DNA from: Zeugodacus cucurbitae
Taxonomy: Eukaryota; Arthropoda; Insecta; Diptera; Tephritidae
DNA length: 64,000 nt
NCBI RefSeq assembly: GCF_028554725.1
Contig: NC_071667.1
Span: 86,714,001 to 86,778,000, forward strand
Reading direction: 5' to 3'
Positions 1 through 11,289 of the stretch are shown one piece after another; position 1 is the first letter of the stretch, and each line of letters begins with the position of its first letter. The notes beneath the pieces are model-generated. The model was not told the DNA's origin, did not search any database, and saw only the letters and a list, made by a program, of their open reading frames with translations. Both the position numbers and the translations under genes were made by a program.

Positions 1-3000
1 TTGGAATATCAGTTGGTGTATTCACACTTTCTCATTTTGTTTTCTTTAAATACTGAAGATTTTGATTTCTCTTTTTTCATTAATTTTTCAGTAGTCGCTT
101 TTCATAACTGATCAACACCAAAAGCGTTCACTTAAAATTGACTTTGCAAACACTTATAACGGAATTCATTGAAGTGACGCTGCACTTTAATTAAGAATTT
201 CTGTGATTTATTCATATTTAATTATGCTTATTTACCCGAAATTTGGCTACAAAGAAAGACGCTTGCAAAGTGGGGTCGTAAATTTGAGCGCGCTCTGCTA
301 AACGTGTAAATTATTTTGAAAGCGAATATTTCCGATGCACGTGTCACCCTGACTGTGCCTAGCCCTCGCAGTTAGCTACTCAGTCCCGGGTTTACGAGTA
401 CATGGCAGCAATGGACGGCGGCGGCGCGTGCGGCAGCGGGTCCGGGGCCCATAAAATATAATTGCAATAGAACTGCTTAGATGAGTCGACAACAACTGTA
501 ACACCTATGTACAACAACCACACCGAAATGAATCGAAAAAAGTTGAGAATTGGAAAACATCACGTTTGAATGCTCGCGGCACCGCTGGCGTATACGCAAC
601 ACGCTGAGAACGAGCTAAATACTTCGGCGGGTCTGCGACATTTCAGTTTTACTTTACTTTTGAGTTTTGCTTTTTTATCGACACTCGGGCGAAATTATTA
701 TTGCTGAACTCATATATTATGGTTTGAATAGGTAAGCATTTCGGTTGTTATAATAGTTATAATTTGTTGCTACTGGCACTTAACAATTTGTTTACCTTAC
801 CTCGTTGACCACATGCATACATAATTATAATGGAAGTACATTTGTGTATTTGTTAGTTTTAATTAAATTTATTTTATTTCACTTCGCCACTTGTGATTTG
901 TTTTTAATATTCCTTCAAAGTGCTTTTTTATGACACTTTTCATACTTTAATCAGTTGAAGTGTTTCTATTGTTGTTGTATTTCATATTTAATTTCAACTG
1001 TCATTTGGGCTGCTGCTCAGCGTCGCACGAAAGCAATCGTCATTATTTGTATTTGCGGCGGTTTCAGTTCAGTTCAGTTCAGTCGCCTGCATTTGGGGTA
1101 ATTTTTAAATTGTCTGCCAGACTGTCACACAATTGGCACTTCTGTGTACTTTCTCAAATTACCCGCGCCGGACACAAGACTCACTGGGCGACCGTTAAAA
1201 TGCGCTATGAATACTACACACTCACTTTCCACTGGCGTTCTGTATCATCCGCTTTTCATTCTTATCATCCATCACTTGTGCTTTGTTTTCACATATATTT
1301 TCTTGTTTATCTTATTCAACTCTATATTATCAACTGTATGCCTGTTTGTTATACACAAATCGCGCGCAATCCGCAAACGACGTGGCAGCACACCAAACAG
1401 TTCACTTACGAATGAGCTGTCGCATGCCTGAGCAGTTGAGCAGCGGCTGTCGCCAGTGCCAAGCGGGCAGCGCAGTCGTCGCGCTCTGCCCCAATGTTTA
1501 TTAGACGCCGCGTCGAGCCGAACAACGACGACAACGAGCAGCGCACGAGCGCCGCGTCTCGCACAAGCAGTACGACAGTAATGCACATTTTTCCGCCGCG
1601 CATTGGTGTTGCCACCCACTGAGTGGGGTGCTGGCGCTTGAGTCACTCGTGAACGCAATGATTTTGAGTGATTGAGGGGACTGCGTGGTTGTTATACATA
1701 CATACATACATACTTACACATGTACTTGCCATGGGAATGATAAGTGAACGCATATCGACACCTAAACTGCTAAGCATCCTAGCATTTGAGCGTTTTATTG
1801 ATCTCGATTCACTTCATCACATTTCGTACTGTGGCTACAAAATCACATACCCTTACTGTATTAAGCGATTGTTGGAATTCATAGAAATTTAAAACCGTTA
1901 TGTTTAGTACATTTTCAGGTTACTTAAATTTATCAAATTTGCTAATCTGCAAGTTTATCAGAAATATTTTGTGCCATTTTTCCTTTTAGGTAAAGGCCAA
2001 TTTTTACATATTTACAAATTTATATTTTCCCCATTAAAGTAAAATATGTGATTTTCAAAAACTATTTTATGCGTTAATTTGAAAGAACTCATTTCAAGCT
2101 TTTGGCTCTGATTTTCTCTTCATTTGAACGCATTGGAGCTCTTTAACTCAGTCCTACCTCAACAAATGCGCTAGTCATGTGAACCCGTGTGCAATGCGCT
2201 CATTCGCTCATATTCTAGTAGATATCAGCAAAGGTCATTTGGCGAGCTCAGACAGCCCGCAACGAAAGAGCGCACCAACCAGAATACACGAACGTGTACG
2301 CAGCACTTCAGCGCATTGCGAACACAGCACAGAACATAGTCCACGTAGGCAGCAGCGTCAGCGTCCTCATCATCGCATTTGTTTCCGACACCAATGCACA
2401 CAGGAAGCTTTGCGGCTGGCGTCGTTGCGAGCAGCGCAGCAGCGCAGCATCGCTAGGTCACTAATACACGGGAATGAATCGTTGCTTCGGCGCGCGCCGA
2501 ATTGCATGACCGAGGCACACATCCGTTAATATGTGTGATACGAGTGTGAAACAGAAATTAGGAATCTGTGTTAATCGGTTAGATAATAACAGCGCACTGT
2601 TAGTGCAGCGCTCGCCATGTGTCCCACTAGCCGACTAACCGTGCAGAGTAGGTTAACAGCAGGCAAATCATCAAGACGACCCACCTCATCCCACTATCAT
2701 TCAAGCTATATGAGTTACGAATATTCTCTCGAGTCTTTTACTCTTACTGGTGCGTATGCGCGTACTCTTCTCTTTGCTCTTTAACTACCAATGATGTTGT
2801 TGTTTTTATTGCCATAATTCTGTGAAGAACATTCACAGTGTGCGCCAAATGTGAGCATATTTTGCCCCAATAATTAACCAGATCTGTACTATATATACTA
2901 TAGCATCCACCTGATTATTAGATTAGTTTTTTTTTCTCTTTCTTTGTTTTATTACCCGAACCCGATCTGTTTCTAAACTTTCTTTCCAGGCCTTAATTTG

Positions 3001-4496
3001 TTCTACTGTTTCACTCCCGCTACTAGCAACCTCGCCAAAATCTTCCGTCGAGCTTCGTCCAGCTTCAATTTGTTGTGAGCGTCTTAATGTCATCCCACAA
3101 TCAATGCCAGCGAGTCTTTGAATTTGAATTACGCTCGAAGAATCGATATTGCTTATCTAAAACTACTGCGAAACACATTTTCATACCATGGATCGAGTAC
3201 ATCCATAGATAAAGATGTTAAACCTATTTAAATCCATGTCTTCTCATATAATATACACTAGTATATCGACGTATGCAATAAGGATTGAGTTTTAACTGTT
3301 GTGAGCCAATTGAGTCGCTCTTATTCGGAGAATAATTTTCATACTACATACCTACCAAACCGTTAATCAGTGAATGTAAATAACAGTAAAAAGTCGCACC
3401 ACTGATGAGTAACAGCCTTTCAAGTAACTGCTTGCTGAGTATGATTCAAGGCCGCTGCAAGCATTTGGCGCGTAGCAATTTTGAGCGTAGGTGTCAAGGC
3501 GAAAGCAGTCGCTTTTATAACCGTTAAGGGATAGTTGACTCACAAAGCTCTCTGCGTATTGTTTTCTAAATGGGTTGGGTGCCCTGCCTATCGTACGCGT
3601 CGCCCTTTAAATTTGTTTTAATGGCATGTCTCCTGCCACGGGGACGTCTCTGCTGATACATTTTACTGTTGTCCATTCTGTTCTACAATTTGGGCACCCA
3701 CGATAAATGAATTTACTTACAGCATTTACACCTGTTTTAGTGTTTCGGTTTTTCCTAAGAAAAAGAATTGGCTTCTTGGCGCTTTGTGTCGCTGGCGCTG
3801 GAGCATTATCGGCTTCTTCCGACAGCATCGCCGTAATTGTCATAGACAGAAGCGCGGATACCGCGCCTCACGTCGTCATCGTTGTCATTGTTATCAGCAA
3901 CACAGAGACAAATATTATGGCGCTTTTAAGTTTTATAGCGTTGCCAGTTTCGAGTAGGCATGCCGCCAACATACAATTGTACACCGTTATCACAACTTTA
4001 TATTGCTTTTATCTAGTTTCTAACTTGCTCTTCCATTCTGCTCACGTTCGTGCATTTTGTAGTAATTTCTCGTGTTTTTATTGGCGTTTTTATTTAAAAA
4101 TGCCACTATTGTTGTTGCCGCCCTCAACTGCTGACATAATTCTATATTCATTGTTTTTCCAAGTAAACTTTACTTGAAAACTGATTACTAATAGCTAGGA
4201 ATCACAATTAAATAAATTGGAGAATAAAAAAGTATTTGTAGATTTCACCTTTGCTTCGTCTAAATTATTCTGGACAAAAGTACCTGCCGTTTTTTAGAAT
4301 ACTTCCAACGTTGGAAAACTACCTTCCTCTTACACCCTGAGTTAGGTATCGCTTTGAAAACTTTCCGATCTGAAGATTGAGCTTTCATTGGCATGCCTTA
4401 CATATACAATTTCTCATTCCATCTTATGTGATCGCCGCTGTCACAATATAAATACTCATAAATCTTGACCACAAATACCTCAAAAGACATTTCTAT
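1..4496. other. intergenic / possible upstream UTR DNA, no gene recognised
   Basis: No reading frame here looks like a conserved protein; those present are short, low-complexity or lack codon structure. A GC-rich patch lies at about 390-460 and another at about 1400-1640, unlike the AT-rich surroundings, and could be untranslated first exons or promoter DNA of a gene outside the window. A run of TTCAGTTCAG repeats sits near 1065-1083. A (TACA)n tract lies near 1696-1720. A 78-codon minus-strand frame at 3607-3843 has a CPNC motif but I cannot place it in any family. Confidence 0.5.
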
Positions 4497-4498
4497 TA

Positions 4499-4923
4499 CA
4501 CAATGGAACTTCTCTAACGCGAATCCCTATAACCCACAAAAAACTTCGGGTTAGAGAGACTTCGAGTTATGGAATTTTCATTAAAACATATAATTTATCA
4601 AAAAGCTGTAGATTTATACCCAGTTTTAATAATTTACTTCGCAAACAGATTTATGTAATTTATACGTTGCAGTTCACTGTTTTTTGGCTCTTCAAGTCTG
4701 TATCCCATTGAAATGTTACATGATTTATGCAATCCTTAAGTGCATTATCATATTTTCTGGTTTGCTTCCATACGATAGATATAGAGACTCTTTTAAAATA
4801 CTGCCTCGATAGTTCGATTTATGGAAGAAGATTTGTATGAAATTTTACTTCTATTGCAAATCGTTCGAGTTCGAGTTATGTAGACTTCGAGTTATAGAAG
4901 TTCAAGTTATGGAAGTTCCACTG
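4499..4923. mobile_element. pogo/Tigger-like MITE, 425 bp
   Basis: The two ends are imperfect inverted repeats. Read inward, the right end starts CAGTGGAACTTCCATAACTT, and the left end starts CACAATGGAACTTCTCTAAC, which differs by a small indel. Both ends abut a TA dinucleotide (4497-4498 and 4924-4925), the target duplication expected of the Tc1/mariner/pogo superfamily. The interior carries degenerate repeats of 'cttcgagttat' and no coding frame. CAGTGGAAC termini are typical of pogo/Tigger-type elements. It is therefore a non-autonomous copy mobilised in trans. Confidence 0.6.
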
Positions 4924-5093
4924 TATATTCTAGGTTAGTCCAGGATTTAGACTGTGAAAAAGCGAAGACATTCAAATTCTGTTATCGTTCATTGCCAGGC
5001 CTATTCGCCTTGCTTCTTTAAATAATTCTTAGGTTAGCTTGTATGGTTGTTCCCCAGAAGAAAACACACTTATACCTTGAGAGGCAGTCTTTT

Positions 5094-5310
5094 GTGACGA
5101 TATTAGAACTCGACAAAAGGCCCTGCACCTACTACAAATCTGCAGACATTTTTCACTTCTATAACGGCTAGTTCGAGCGGTTGTTCAAAAAAGTGAATTC
5201 CTAGAATTCCCTTGAAAGCGCAAGAGTATTCCAGAAGAAAGTGATGATATGATTTCACCTCGCTGAGACACCTGTGAGGACATTGGGAAACCGCAGATTC
5301 CAATTAACCC
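5094..5310 (-). pseudogene. non-LTR retrotransposon fragment (possible RNase H-region tail)
   Basis: A 66-codon open stretch ends at 5103. It contains a CPHRCLSEVKSYHHFLLEYSC-like segment followed by a VKNVCRFVVGAG segment. This layout (a spaced Cys/His cluster with HFLLE, then a short helix ending the protein) resembles the C-terminal tail of insect LINE pol proteins, where an H(F/L)L.EC motif precedes the end of the RNase H-associated region. No reverse transcriptase domain adjoins it, so it would be a small dead fragment. The family is uncertain and the resemblance is from memory. Confidence 0.35.
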
Positions 5311-5876
5311 CAATATTTTTTCTGCTGACTTCATCGAAGAAAGATTTAGGGTAATTCTCCAGCATCCCCAATATACCTCAGTACGAATAAGAAACCGTCT
5401 AGGTTTTTGAAATTGCGCTAATTTATACTTTGGAAATTCAAAGAACTTCCAAATGAATTTCCTCGAAGCTGGCTAAGATCTTAAAATCCGCCGCCCGCCA
5501 ATGTGGTATTCTCTACCAAAAAATTGTTCCTTCGCCATTATGCTTAGATTTAAATGTTGAGAATTCGCAAAGTTCTTCTGCCGTACATTTTGTTTTATTG
5601 CTTCTTATGTCATTCTTGGACAATTCGCACTCATGCTTTTTTGTTGTACAAATTTGCCTGAAACTTTCTTTTCACTGAGCTGTTTGTCATATTTGCACGT
5701 TTCACACTTGGACAAACTCGTTTCTTTTTGTTAGTGCCAAAATATGATAGAACTCAAAATGGACGGATAAAGCGCAAATTGCAGATAACACGCACACACA
5801 CAAACTTAAAAGCCATGATTAAATGAAATAAAGCGAAAGTTGCGAATGAAAAAAATCGTAGATAACGGCGTATATA

Positions 5877-6785
5877 ACGGGTGATTTTTTTGAGGTTAGG
5901 ATTTTCATGCATTAGTATTTGACAGATCACGTGGGATTTCAGACATGGTGTCAAAGAGAAAGATGCTCAGTATGCTTTGACATTTCATCATGAATAGACT
6001 TACTAACGAGCAACGCTTGCAAATCATTGAATTTTATTACCAAAATCAGTGTTCGGTTCGAAATGTGTTTCGATGACAAATTTTGTTCAGCGATGAGGCT
6101 CATTTCTGGTTGAATGGCTACGTAAATAAGCAAAATTGCCGCATTTGGGGTGAAGAGCAACCAGAAGCCGTTCAAGAACTGCCCATGCATCCCGAAAAAT
6201 GCACTGTTTGGTGTGGTTTGTACGCTGGTGGAATCATTGGACCGTATTTTTTCAAAGATGCTGTTGGACGCAACGTTACGGTGAATGGCGATCGCTATCG
6301 TTCGATGCTAACAAACTTTTTGTTGCCAAAAATGGAAGAACTGAACTTGGTTGACATGTGGTTTCAACAAGATGGCGCTACATGCCACACAGCTCGCGAT
6401 TCTATGGCCATTTTGAGGGAAAACTTCGGAGAACAATTCATCTCAAGAAATGGACCCGTAAGTTGGCCACCAAGATCATGCGATTTAACGCCTTTAGACT
6501 ATTTTTTGTGGGGCTACGTCAAGTCTAAAGTCTACAGAAATAAGCCAGCAACTATTCCAGCTTTGGAAGACAACATTTCCGAAGAAATTCGGGCTATTCC
6601 GGCCGAAATGCTCGAAAAAGTTGCCCAAAATTGGACTTTCCGAATGGACCACCTAAGACGCAGCCGCGGTCAACATTTAAATGAAATTATCTTCAAAAAG
6701 TAAATGTCATGAACCAATCTAACGTTTCAAATAAAGAACCGATGAGATTTTGCAAATGTTATCAAGCTCTTAAAAAATCACCCGT
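5877..6785 (+). mobile_element. mariner-type (DD41D-spaced) transposon, internally deleted, 909 bp
   Basis: Both ends carry the inverted repeat ACGGGTGATTTTTT, flanked by the TA target duplication at 5875-5876 and 6786-6787. The interior holds the two ends of a transposase gene: an N-terminal piece from an ATG at 5990 and a C-terminal piece up to 6703. The middle, including most of the DNA-binding and linker region, is missing. The remaining catalytic segment has FSDEAHF, FQQDGATCH and DLTPLDYFLWG. Between the second and third acidic residues there are 41 residues, a DD41D spacing, reported for rosa-type mariners of tephritids. The element cannot make a working enzyme but keeps both termini. 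Confidence 0.85.
5990..6703 (+). pseudogene. mariner-type transposase remnant
   Basis: The gene starts MNRLTNEQRLQIIEFYYQNQ, a helix-turn-helix beginning, runs 28 codons and meets TGA at 6074-6076. The downstream catalytic portion is in the same frame (from about 6077) and is open to the TAA at 6701-6703, ending RGQHLNEIIFKK. Compared with about 340-350 codons for related full-length enzymes, about 240 remain. The deletion junction is therefore at or next to the TGA at about 6072-6080, joining VFR to QILFSDEAHF. The catalytic part is well preserved with no other stop, so the deletion is either recent or the copy was moved by an active relative. Confidence 0.85.
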
Positions 6786-6787
6786 TA

Positions 6788-8041
6788 CATACATATAGCA
6801 GACAGTGTAACTGAGCAGCCGAAAAGCGATTGCGAAAAGCAAATGATTGGCAAATAAAAAAAACGAACTGGCCTCTCACGCTGGACGCTCTCACATGCCT
6901 CAGGCCCTTCCTTACCACCCATATTAAATATATATGTATTATATGAGAATTTGCTTTGCTTGGCATCGGGAACTGCTCAGAACTAGTTGAAATGAAAATT
7001 TCTTCCTTTGCCAGAAACGCTTAAAACCTGTGAATAGTGCCAATCCATTTGACCACAAGGGCTTTCAACACGTCTGTTTAAAAATAATGTACAATATATC
7101 GTTTTTGTGTGAACCCTCACTAAATATTAAATAAGTTTTATTAAAGTTCAAATTAAAAATTAAAGAAAAGCAACTTAATGAGACTGAGCAGACTGAGAAA
7201 GTCAAGTTTAAATCCGACTAAATAATTCAGTGTTGCTTATTGGATTATTTAATGGAATGCATGCAGCGATTTTTATAACGGTGAAATAAAGATAAAGCTT
7301 CCAATTGACCATTATTTCTTTCGTTTTTGCTGCAGCATTTCAAAACCAACAATCTTCTAGATTTGTACGGTTTTTCCCGCACGCAACTCATTTATTCACT
7401 GCACACATTCATCGGTTAAGCAAATCCGTAAGATTAACGAGTGGAACGTTTAGTAACACCAAAGGCTTCTCAATTTTTCAACACCGAACCCACAATAAAT
7501 ACATACATACATCCATGGCATCGTTCGTCTTTACCTTGGTTAAGCGCTAAGCCAAACACCCGAGGGCTCCCTATCACTTTGCAACCGAAAAATCACTAAT
7601 TTGGATAATAATGAGATCATGAAGCAAAGGAAGGGTTCACGTCGTTACACGTAATGAGACTTTTAAATTGAAAAAAATTAATGGAAATAATATTATATGA
7701 TAATAGGTGGATTTGAAACAAAGTTCAAATAAATGTACTACAGCCGAGAAAATGTTTGCGAAAGACTAATCTCCTATCAGAATATGAAAATCCAGAACAA
7801 ATTCGCTTGCCACATATTGACGAGATATTTCAACCAGCTTCATGAGCCAGTGAGTACGCTTAACGTTCGGGAGATAGGTATGATTTAGGAAGTCAACTGT
7901 GGACTAGTAATAATTTCCTTACATTGAGCCAAACGAAGCCATAGTATTACGAGCAGCAACGAATATTTTACTTTACGAACAATTACGAATTTTAATACAC
8001 TCACAAAATTTAGCATTAGAATGAAAATATGAAGACAATTC
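6788..8041. other. intergenic region between mariner remnant and linker-histone genes
   Basis: AT-rich DNA without a recognisable gene. Short open frames on both strands have no domain or codon signature. A small TACA tract lies near 7500-7512. The 3' untranslated region and polyadenylation site of the divergent linker-histone gene (minus strand, stop at 8042) should lie below 8042, but I see no perfect AATAAA close to it. Confidence 0.5.
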
Positions 8042-9252
8042 TTATCTGGGAAGTCTATTACATTTAGGGGCTGTAATGGCTTTTGTGCTTCCCTTGAGAC
8101 GTTTCGTAACTTTCCGCGCATTCTTTCCGCCACCAACACGGGCTTTCCCTACAACCACAGGTTCGGCACATGCGGATCGAGAGTTTACATCTGCTCCTGG
8201 AACCTGCTTCTTGTCTCTAAGAAAATCCGTCAGCTTAGGGTATTCAGACATTGGCGTCATTTTCGATGTAGTGCAGGCAGGAGTCAAGGTCGTGCTTCTC
8301 AAGGTTCTCTCATACTTTATAGGCATTTGTCTAATGGATGAGTTACGTCTCAAACTGTGATTATCGAGACCTATTATATGCGGCACATATTCAGTTGCTT
8401 TAATGATAGCATGTTTTAACTGTTCTGAACTGATTACTTTCGCCGTTTCCAAGGCTGCGTCCGCGTAATCAATAATCTGAGGCATTTGTGTTATTTCTCT
8501 CGAAGTGCCAGCACCAAGCCGCAATGCAGACGTGAAAACTGCCGGTTGCTGTTGTTGTGCGTAGGTCAGCATTTCCCTGGCGGCCTCTGCAGTCAATCTA
8601 GCTTTAGCTGCTTTGGCGGCATTCGCAGTTTCCTTTAGTCGTTTCCGCTGAGCAGCTTCATTGTCTTCCAAGGTCCTGTGTTTCTGCTTATCCCTTGCCC
8701 TACATTTCATCATTTTCCTTTGCTGCAAATCGTTGATATTATCCAGTTATAACGTCTTTATTTAACTCATACCCTTACCAATTCTTGTTTTTGTTGCTCT
8801 CTTAATTTGATACATTCCTTAAGGTGCTTAAACTGCTGCTGTTGCTGCTCCGCACGTATTTCTCCAGCCGATATTTTGAACAGTCCGTCCATGTTCTTCC
8901 CCTGAGACTGCACTATTTTCCCTTTAGCCAAAGTTTTCTTAATGACCCTTCTGATGACGGACAGTGTAAACTTTCCATCCACATATGGATAGTGGTTAAT
9001 TATGAATTTCTTGATCGCGACCACCGATGAGCCGTTGCGCTCACAGAGACCTTTCAGTGCTCGCAGCACCAAGGCCTCCGCACTGAACTTCCGATATTGC
9101 AAGCAGGCATTTGAACTCCAAGACGTTATGTCCGAACTATTGTCTTGAACACATTCGTGCGCGGATCTTTTAGAGGGCCGCCGTTTCAAATACTCCAGAT
9201 CGCTCTTGAGCATTTCTCTGGGATTGTGTTTATTTTTATTAATCTTTTTCAT
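8042..9252 (-). CDS. divergent linker-histone-like protein (H15 domain), 384 aa
   Basis: There are two coding exons, 9252-8779 and 8722-8042, separated by a 56-bp intron at 8778-8723 (donor GTAAGG, acceptor TTTGCAG). The join is phase 0 and stays open. The start at 9252 is preceded in frame by TAA. Residues about 52-125 form an H15 winged-helix domain: SAEALVLRALK, then a GSSVVAIKKFI helix, then a VIKKTLAKGKIVQS segment and a GLFKISAGE strand. Unlike a normal linker histone, the N-terminus is not acidic and the tail is not lysine-dominated. It has a Gln/Ala/Lys-rich helical stretch (about 160-215), then about 170 residues of mixed composition with SPxK-poor, Ser/Thr-containing sequence. It lies about 780 bp downstream of a BigH1-like gene on the same strand with an intron at the matching place, so it probably arose by tandem duplication. 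I infer a role in chromatin, perhaps germline-limited; no expression evidence is visible. Confidence 0.8.
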
Positions 9253-10028
9253 TTTCCTTCCTTAATCTTTTTCAATTTTTTTGTTTGTCAACTTTAATTT
9301 ATGAATTTCACAAAAATTTATTTATTTCCATTTATTTACATTTTCAAAGCAAATGTTTTCTACATTCTACATCTATTTGTTTTTAATATTTCGGGCAAAT
9401 CTACTAGATGCAACATCTATGTATGTGATCGTATAGAGGAGCAACTCAAGTTGACTTAAGTGAGAAATTAAGTTCTTCATTGGCAAAATGGGTTTTTACT
9501 TTCAGGACAGCTCCTCTTTTCTATTCAGATCTTCTCAGACCAGAGCTATTAGTAAAGATACAGTTAATGATTTTAATTTACATTGTACTTATTAATGTAA
9601 TATTCCTGATCACCATTCTCCATCTACATAACTCTCTATCTCTCTCTCAATTCAATGGGGGATATAAATTATTGCTTTCCCATAAATGCACCCGTCTCCA
9701 AATTGATGACTTGTGAGAAACTTTTCTGATTCAGACGTAATAAAAAATGAATTTTCACACATTAGAATTATATTTATTAAACAGTGTCTAATAAAAATCG
9801 AAATAAAGAGAAATGTTAAAGAGCGTTAGTACACCGGATATACAACAAAAGGTATTTTCTGAATTTCAACAAGATCAAAAATTCCAAATCCTAAATCTAT
9901 TAAAACACATCTCTCATTATCTCTCTTATTATAGAGCCACAAACATTTAAATCACACATAAGGTATAATTTCAAACCCATAAAATAAATAATTTAGTAAC
10001 AACAAGTAGAAACCGTGACCCCCCTACT
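9253..10028. other. spacer between the two linker-histone genes
   Basis: About 780 bp of AT-rich DNA separate the stop of the upstream BigH1-like gene from the ATG of the divergent paralogue. It should hold the 3' UTR of the former and the promoter of the latter. No TATA box or initiator stands out enough to assign. Apart from the polyadenylation hexamer listed separately I see nothing else. Confidence 0.5.
9773..9778 (-). promoter_or_regulatory. candidate polyadenylation signal of BigH1-like gene
   Basis: A minus-strand AATAAA lies about 250 bases past the TGA at 10029-10031. It is the first perfect hexamer downstream, in AT-rich sequence suited to cleavage. Position is the only support. 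Confidence 0.35.
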
Positions 10029-11289
10029 TCACTTTGCCTTGACTTTCTTTCCAGCGGTCTTCTTCTTGGGCTTCGCATCGTCTGCGTCTCCAGCGCCCAT
10101 ATCAATATCTTGCACAATAGTCTTACTTTTGGCGGTCGCTTTCTTTTTTGTTGCCATTGCTGGTTTCATCTTCTCCTGTATCGTTACAGCGGGTGCTGGC
10201 TTATTCTTTTTGTTAGTTTTTTTAGTGGCGGAATCCCCATTTTCCATTCCATTTTGTTTGGCCACCTTAGTCTTTTTCGCTGGATTACCATTAGCAGGGG
10301 ATGCTTCCTTCGCCTCTTTCACTTTTGCTGCTTTCTTTTCTGGTTTTAGTTCGCTAGCTTCCAAGGCTTTTTTCAGAGCAATGGCTAGTTTTGCCATCTT
10401 CTCATCTTTTAACGCAGATCTCGAAATCTTTGCTTTTTCACTCTTGGTCGTTTTTGTTGTTTTTACCTCGCCTTTTTCGATATTTTTTGTTGCTGCTTTG
10501 GAGTTTTTCTTCACTTTGTCAGTGGCCTGAAACAAATAACGTAAACAAAATTAAATACCATATTATAAAACAAAAACGTTGACACTTACTTCATCACTCT
10601 TAGGTTTCTTTGCTAGCTTCTTTCGAGTCTCTCGCTGTTTCTGCTCTTCCAGACGATTTGTGCCTGGTGATACTTTAAACGAACCACCCAATCCAGTGCC
10701 CTTGGATTGCACCAGCTTCCCACTAACCAACGCTTTCTTAATATATGTCTTGATTAGTTTCAGTGTCCGCGGACCTTCTAACTGCGGATAATTGTTCATA
10801 ATGTATTTTTTTATGGCAATGACCGAGGAACCACCACGATCGCTTAGACTTCGTATCGCTGTAAGAACCATGATCTCGGTGCTGACATTTTTGAGTCGCG
10901 CCGGCAAGCTTACACCATTTGACACTGACTTCACTGACTTGCTTGGGGACTTGGAAACATTAAATTCCGGCGCTTTCACCGGTTGTTCCTGCTTTATACC
11001 ATTGACTTTCTGCTCACCATTAACACCTTTGAATGAAGTCTCAGCCTCACTGCTTGAAGATGCTTCAGAGTCGACTGAATTCTTATTTATCTGCTTGCCA
11101 GTATTCTTTGTTCCAGAGCCCTTCTCATCGCCAGTATTATCTGAATCGTGCTCGTCTGCATTAGATTCATCAGAATCGCCTTCGTCTTCGTCTTCGTCTT
11201 CATCTTCACTGTCACCTTCATCCGAATCCACTTGGGGCTCCTCTTCACTCACTTCTTCCTCTTCATCATCATCTGATGTTTCAACTGAA
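10029..11289 (-). CDS. BigH1-type linker histone (acidic N-terminus, H15, lysine-rich tail); start unresolved
   Basis: The main exon spans 11289 (or 11284) to 10590 and the last exon 10526-10029. The intron at 10589-10527 has donor GTAAGT and acceptor TTTGTTTCAG, phase 0. The protein begins with a long Asp/Glu/Ser-rich stretch (about 11280-11150). Next comes an H15 domain at about 10889-10665, with STEIMVLTAIRSL, GGSSVIAIKKYIMNNYP and KALVSGKLVQSKG. The exon-2 tail of about 165 residues is rich in Lys and Ala. An acidic N-terminus fused to H15 and a basic tail is the hallmark of BigH1, the dipteran embryonic and germline linker histone that stands in for H1 before zygotic activation. The initiating exon is uncertain: the main exon starts after an acceptor (TGTGCAG or TTCAG), and the ATG must lie upstream, within about 11290-11510. 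Confidence 0.8.

Noticed and set aside
3707..4177. 156-codon plus-strand frame
   Set aside because: Low-complexity hydrophobic translation without a family resemblance or splice context.
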